The translations under genes were made by a program, and so were the position numbers. A stretch of 17,823 nt of DNA. Origin: JBLNCE01 sp050260415. Its GTDB lineage: Bacteria > Bacillota > UBA4882 > JAAYXC01. Below are positions 15,487 through 17,823 of this stretch, in pieces. Positions within the stretch are counted from its first letter, which is position 1. Every line of letters starts with the position of its first letter. The notes under the pieces were generated by a model. That model was not told the origin of the DNA, did no database searches, and saw only the letters and a list, made by a program, of their open reading frames with translations. The stretch lies in NCBI GenBank assembly GCA_050260415.1, contig JBLNCE010000002.1:1-17823 (forward strand). The letters run 5' to 3'.

Positions 15487-16368
15487 ATGCGCTTTCGAAA
15501 GTCGCCGTTGGAGATTCTTTTTGACGTCACGAATACCTTGGTCCTGCTTGGTATAACTTTGGCGACGTTATACCCCCTCCTATACGTACTCTTCGGCTCA
15601 TTGAGCGATCCGGTGGCGATGGCCCGCAGCGGAGCATTATTGCTCTATCCCAAAGACATCAGTTTCGATGCCTATCGTATGGTCTTTACCAACGAAATGA
15701 TCGCTTATGGTTATAGAAATACCTTCATCCTCGTCACGTTGGGTACCTCAATCAACTTCCTCCTGACGGTGACGGCGGCTTATGCCTTGTCACGCAAGAC
15801 TCTTCCCGGACAAAGAATTCTGATGTTGGGCATGGTGTTCACCATGCAGTTCAGCGGGGGCCTAATCCCGACGTATCTGCTTGTTACCCAGGGGTTGGGA
15901 TTGATGAATTCATATTGGGCCGTACTCCTCCCCACCGCCATCAACACCATGAATCTGATTATCATGCGCACCTTCTTCGCCGGTGTGCCGCCGGAGCTCG
16001 AGGAATCCGCGCGTCTGGACGGGGCCAATGACTTCGCCATTCTATTCCGGATTTTCATCCCCGTCAGCAAGCCCGTGATCGCCACCGTTGTGCTTTTTTA
16101 TGCCGTCGCGCACTGGAACGATTTCTTTCACGCCTTGATCTACCTGCGCGAGCGGACACTATACCCATTGCAATTGGTGTTGCGCGAGATCCTGATCCAG
16201 CACAGCACGGATTCGATGACCACCATGATGAGCCAGGATCAGGAGCAGATCTCGGAAAACATGAAATATGCCACGATCATCGTGGCGACGGTGCCGATCC
16301 TGTTCTTATACCCCTTCTTGCAAAAGTACTTCGTCAAGGGCGTCATGATTGGATCACTGAAACAATGA
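15487..16368 (+). CDS. ABC sugar transporter permease (YtcP type)
   Basis: A 293-residue permease of the MalG-like second-subunit class. The ATG at 15487 follows AAAGGAGAGG by 5 bases. The N-terminus (FDVTNTLVLLGITLATLYPLLYVLFGSLSDP) and the C-terminus (QKYFVKGVMIGSLKQ) match YtcP proteins closely. The EAA loop reads LEESARLDGANDFAILFRIFIP. About six membrane helices are expected. It works with the LplB-type subunit just upstream. No ATP-binding subunit is encoded in the window; related systems in Bacillota use a shared ATPase of the MsmX type encoded elsewhere. Confidence 0.93.
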   Translation: MRFRKSPLEILFDVTNTLVLLGITLATLYPLLYVLFGSLSDPVAMARSGALLLYPKDISFDAYRMVFTNEMIAYGYRNTFILVTLGTSINFLLTVTAAYALSRKTLPGQRILMLGMVFTMQFSGGLIPTYLLVTQGLGLMNSYWAVLLPTAINTMNLIIMRTFFAGVPPELEESARLDGANDFAILFRIFIPVSKPVIATVVLFYAVAHWNDFFHALIYLRERTLYPLQLVLREILIQHSTDSMTTMMSQDQEQISENMKYATIIVATVPILFLYPFLQKYFVKGVMIGSLKQ

Positions 16369-16474
16369 GTCGCAGGACGAATAGAATAAGTCCACTATCC
16401 CCCGTGTCAAGCGAAGGGCACCCAATGGGTTTGAGTCGTAAGACGGGCTTCGCCCCAGGTAGACTCCGAGGTGC

Positions 16475-16860
16475 TTGCGCATCAAGAAGCCGCACATCAT
16501 CATCATCAATCCGGATCAATGGCGCGGCGACGTCCTGGGCCACATGGGCAACCCGGCCGCGGTGACGCCGCATCTGGACCAGGCCGTGGAAAACGATTTT
16601 GTCAGCTTTCGCCGCGCCTTCTGCCAGAATCCGGTCTGCACGCCGAGCCGCTACTCTTTTATGACGGGTTGGTACCCCTCCGAGGCATCCACGCGCGGCA
16701 ACACCTCGAAGCCTGGACGGAGGAGCGTTGGACGGAACTGCGCGCCGCCTACTACGGCATGTGCGCTCGGGTGGACCATCAGTTCGGTTTGATCGTCAAG
16801 GCGTTGCGCCAGGCCGGGATCTATGACGACGCGCCGTGTTCTTCTTCGCCGACTTGGCGG
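16475..16860 (+). pseudogene. Degraded sulfatase (internal deletion and frameshift)
   Basis: The start matches a type I sulfatase: KKPHIIIINPDQWRGDVLGH, then FCQNPVCTPSRYSFMTGWYPS, with C55 of the C-T-P-S-R motif that is normally converted to formylglycine. After about 16680 the family text stops. In another frame it resumes at about 16710 with text of a much later part of the family (EERWTELRAAYYGMCARVDH, then LIVKALRQAGIYDD). A second break near 16835 shifts frame again to VFFFAD and then unrelated sequence. The usual length is about 450-500 residues; only about 120 remain. The TTG start (16475) has a poor ribosome-binding site. Two deletions removed the central region and the whole C-terminal half, so it cannot be active. 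A misassembly is the alternative. Confidence 0.8.
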
Positions 16861-16905
16861 TAAATGTTCCTCATGCCGATTTCGCAACGATAAGGAAGTG
16901 CGACG

Positions 16906-17823
16906 ATGGACGCGCGCGAGAATTTCTTACGTGCCTGCCGTAGAGAGAGACCGAATTGGGTGCCGTACGATTTCGCCCTCTGTCCCAAGCTGGCCGAGGA
17001 GTTCACCCTGCGCACCGGGCGGACCGATTATCGTGCCCATTATGAACTGCCTTTTGCCGGGCTTAAATTGGCTCCCAGCAAGCTTACCACGGATTTTGCC
17101 GGGTTTTTCGGCCAAAAGCTCATGGCCACGGATCAGATCGACCGGTGGGGGGTCGGCCACCGCCGGGGTTCGGTCGCCCATTTCGCCGAGATACTCCACC
17201 CGATGCAATCCTTCACGAACGTGGCGGAAGTGGAGGCGTACCCCTTCCCCGATGAACTGGCGGACTACCGTTGGGAAGGCGTTCCCGCCCAAGTGGCCGC
17301 GGCGCATACGGCGGGCCTTGCCGCGGTGGCGGCTATGCAAAAGACAATCTTTGAAATTTCCTGGTGTTTGCGGGGGATGGAAGAGTTCCTGATGGATCTC
17401 CTCACTGACCCGGCCATGGCGTGCGCAATTATGGATCAGGTCCTCGAGCTGCGTAAGGGTTGTGCCGCGCGTTACGCCGCCGCCGGTGCCGACGTGCTCC
17501 AATTGGGCGACGACGTTTCCACGCAACTCGATATGATGGTCTCCCCCGCGTTGTGGCGCAAGTCCATTAAACCTCGGCTGGCGGAGGTCATTGCCGCCGC
17601 CAAAGGCGTTAAGCCGGACATCCTGATCTTCTATCACGGGGACGGCAATCTGCAAAAGATCATCCCGGATCTGATCGAGATCGGGGTCGAGATCCTCAAT
17701 CCCGTGCAACCGGAATGCATGGACCCCGCGGAGATCAAACGGCAATACGGAGACCGTCTCACGCTCTGGGGCACCATCGGCACGCAGACCACCATGCCGT
17801 TTGGCTCGCCGTCTGATGTGAGA
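16906..17823 (+). CDS. Uroporphyrinogen-decarboxylase-family protein (C-terminus cut by window edge)
   Basis: The frame is open from ATG 16906 to the window end (306 residues visible). AAGGAAG ends 7 bases before the ATG. The N-terminal ARENFLRACRRERPNWVPYDF, central RYAAAGADVLQLGDDV, and IIPDLIEIGVEILNPVQPECMD match the URO-D fold family (PF01208). In the methyltransferase branch (MtaA/MtbA) the zinc site is His-x-Cys-Gly; here the equivalent is H244-G-D246-G-N, so the cysteine is replaced by aspartate. It is therefore unlikely to be a standard corrinoid methyltransferase, and a heme-pathway role is also unlikely in this context. Such proteins often occur beside sugar transporters, without a known reaction. 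It starts directly after the sulfatase remnant and may use that region as its leader. Confidence 0.85.
   Translation, partial: MDARENFLRACRRERPNWVPYDFALCPKLAEEFTLRTGRTDYRAHYELPFAGLKLAPSKLTTDFAGFFGQKLMATDQIDRWGVGHRRGSVAHFAEILHPMQSFTNVAEVEAYPFPDELADYRWEGVPAQVAAAHTAGLAAVAAMQKTIFEISWCLRGMEEFLMDLLTDPAMACAIMDQVLELRKGCAARYAAAGADVLQLGDDVSTQLDMMVSPALWRKSIKPRLAEVIAAAKGVKPDILIFYHGDGNLQKIIPDLIEIGVEILNPVQPECMDPAEIKRQYGDRLTLWGTIGTQTTMPFGSPSDVR

Noticed and set aside
16369..16474. A small gene or new promoter between the second permease and the sulfatase remnant
   Set aside because: No ribosome-binding site with a convincing frame and no clear promoter hexamers; treated as degraded spacer.
16927..17745. 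Minus-strand open frame (272 residues) opposite the URO-D-family gene
   Set aside because: The plus-strand frame has a ribosome-binding site and family signatures throughout; the antisense frame has none.

Overview
This window looks like a carbohydrate-utilisation locus from a GC-rich anaerobic bacterium, most likely a member of the Bacillota. The reasons are the gene families: a membrane-anchored Cache/AraC regulator, an LplA/YtcQ-type sugar-binding protein and LplB/YtcP-type permeases, which are typical of Paenibacillus, Clostridia and Limnochordia-like lineages. Strong GGAGG ribosome-binding sites and frequent TTG starts fit this. The binding protein has a Sec signal peptide but no lipobox cysteine, which is unusual for a monoderm and hints at a diderm Bacillota lineage. 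That placement is an inference.

Layout. At the left edge, complement(<1..1294) encodes a secreted modular protein (CBM96-like, then F5/8C/CBM32-like, then the start of a lyase-like domain, joined by Thr-Pro linkers). It is cut by the window edge. A divergent regulatory region (about 1295-1823) separates it from a 759-residue transmembrane AraC-family regulator (1824-4103). A promoter at about 4167-4196 precedes a collinear + strand cluster: ABC sugar-binding protein (4245-5867), GH42 beta-galactosidase-like enzyme (5957-7948), exported alginate-lyase-superfamily protein (8038-9306), GH2 beta-glucuronidase (9659-11416), DUF2264 protein (11420-13408), PHP-type metallophosphoesterase (13426-14250), two ABC permeases (14535-15473 and 15487-16368), a degraded sulfatase (about 16475-16860), and a uroporphyrinogen-decarboxylase-family protein running off the right edge (16906->17823). 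No transporter ATPase is present, so a shared MsmX-type ATPase elsewhere is expected.

Working model (inference). The external regulator domain senses a glycan fragment and activates the cluster. Secreted lyase-like, carbohydrate-binding proteins cut an acidic polysaccharide outside the cytoplasm. The binding protein and permeases import the oligosaccharides. Cytoplasmic GH2, DUF2264 and GH42 enzymes remove glucuronic acid and galactose or arabinopyranose. The GH2 protein carries the Asn-x-Lys uronate-recognition motif, the best single clue that the substrate contains glucuronic acid. The sulfatase remnant suggests an ancestral sulfated substrate. The PHP and URO-D-family proteins are odd partners with no assigned role.

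Between genes there are two non-coding inverted-repeat elements. One is 93 bp with 13-bp terminal inverted repeats and exact 6-bp flanking direct repeats, just upstream of the permeases (14400-14504). The other is 153 bp with 16-bp terminal inverted repeats, before the GH2 gene (9337-9489). Two T-tract-less hairpins flank the GH42 gene. No rRNA, tRNA, CRISPR array or transposase gene was seen.
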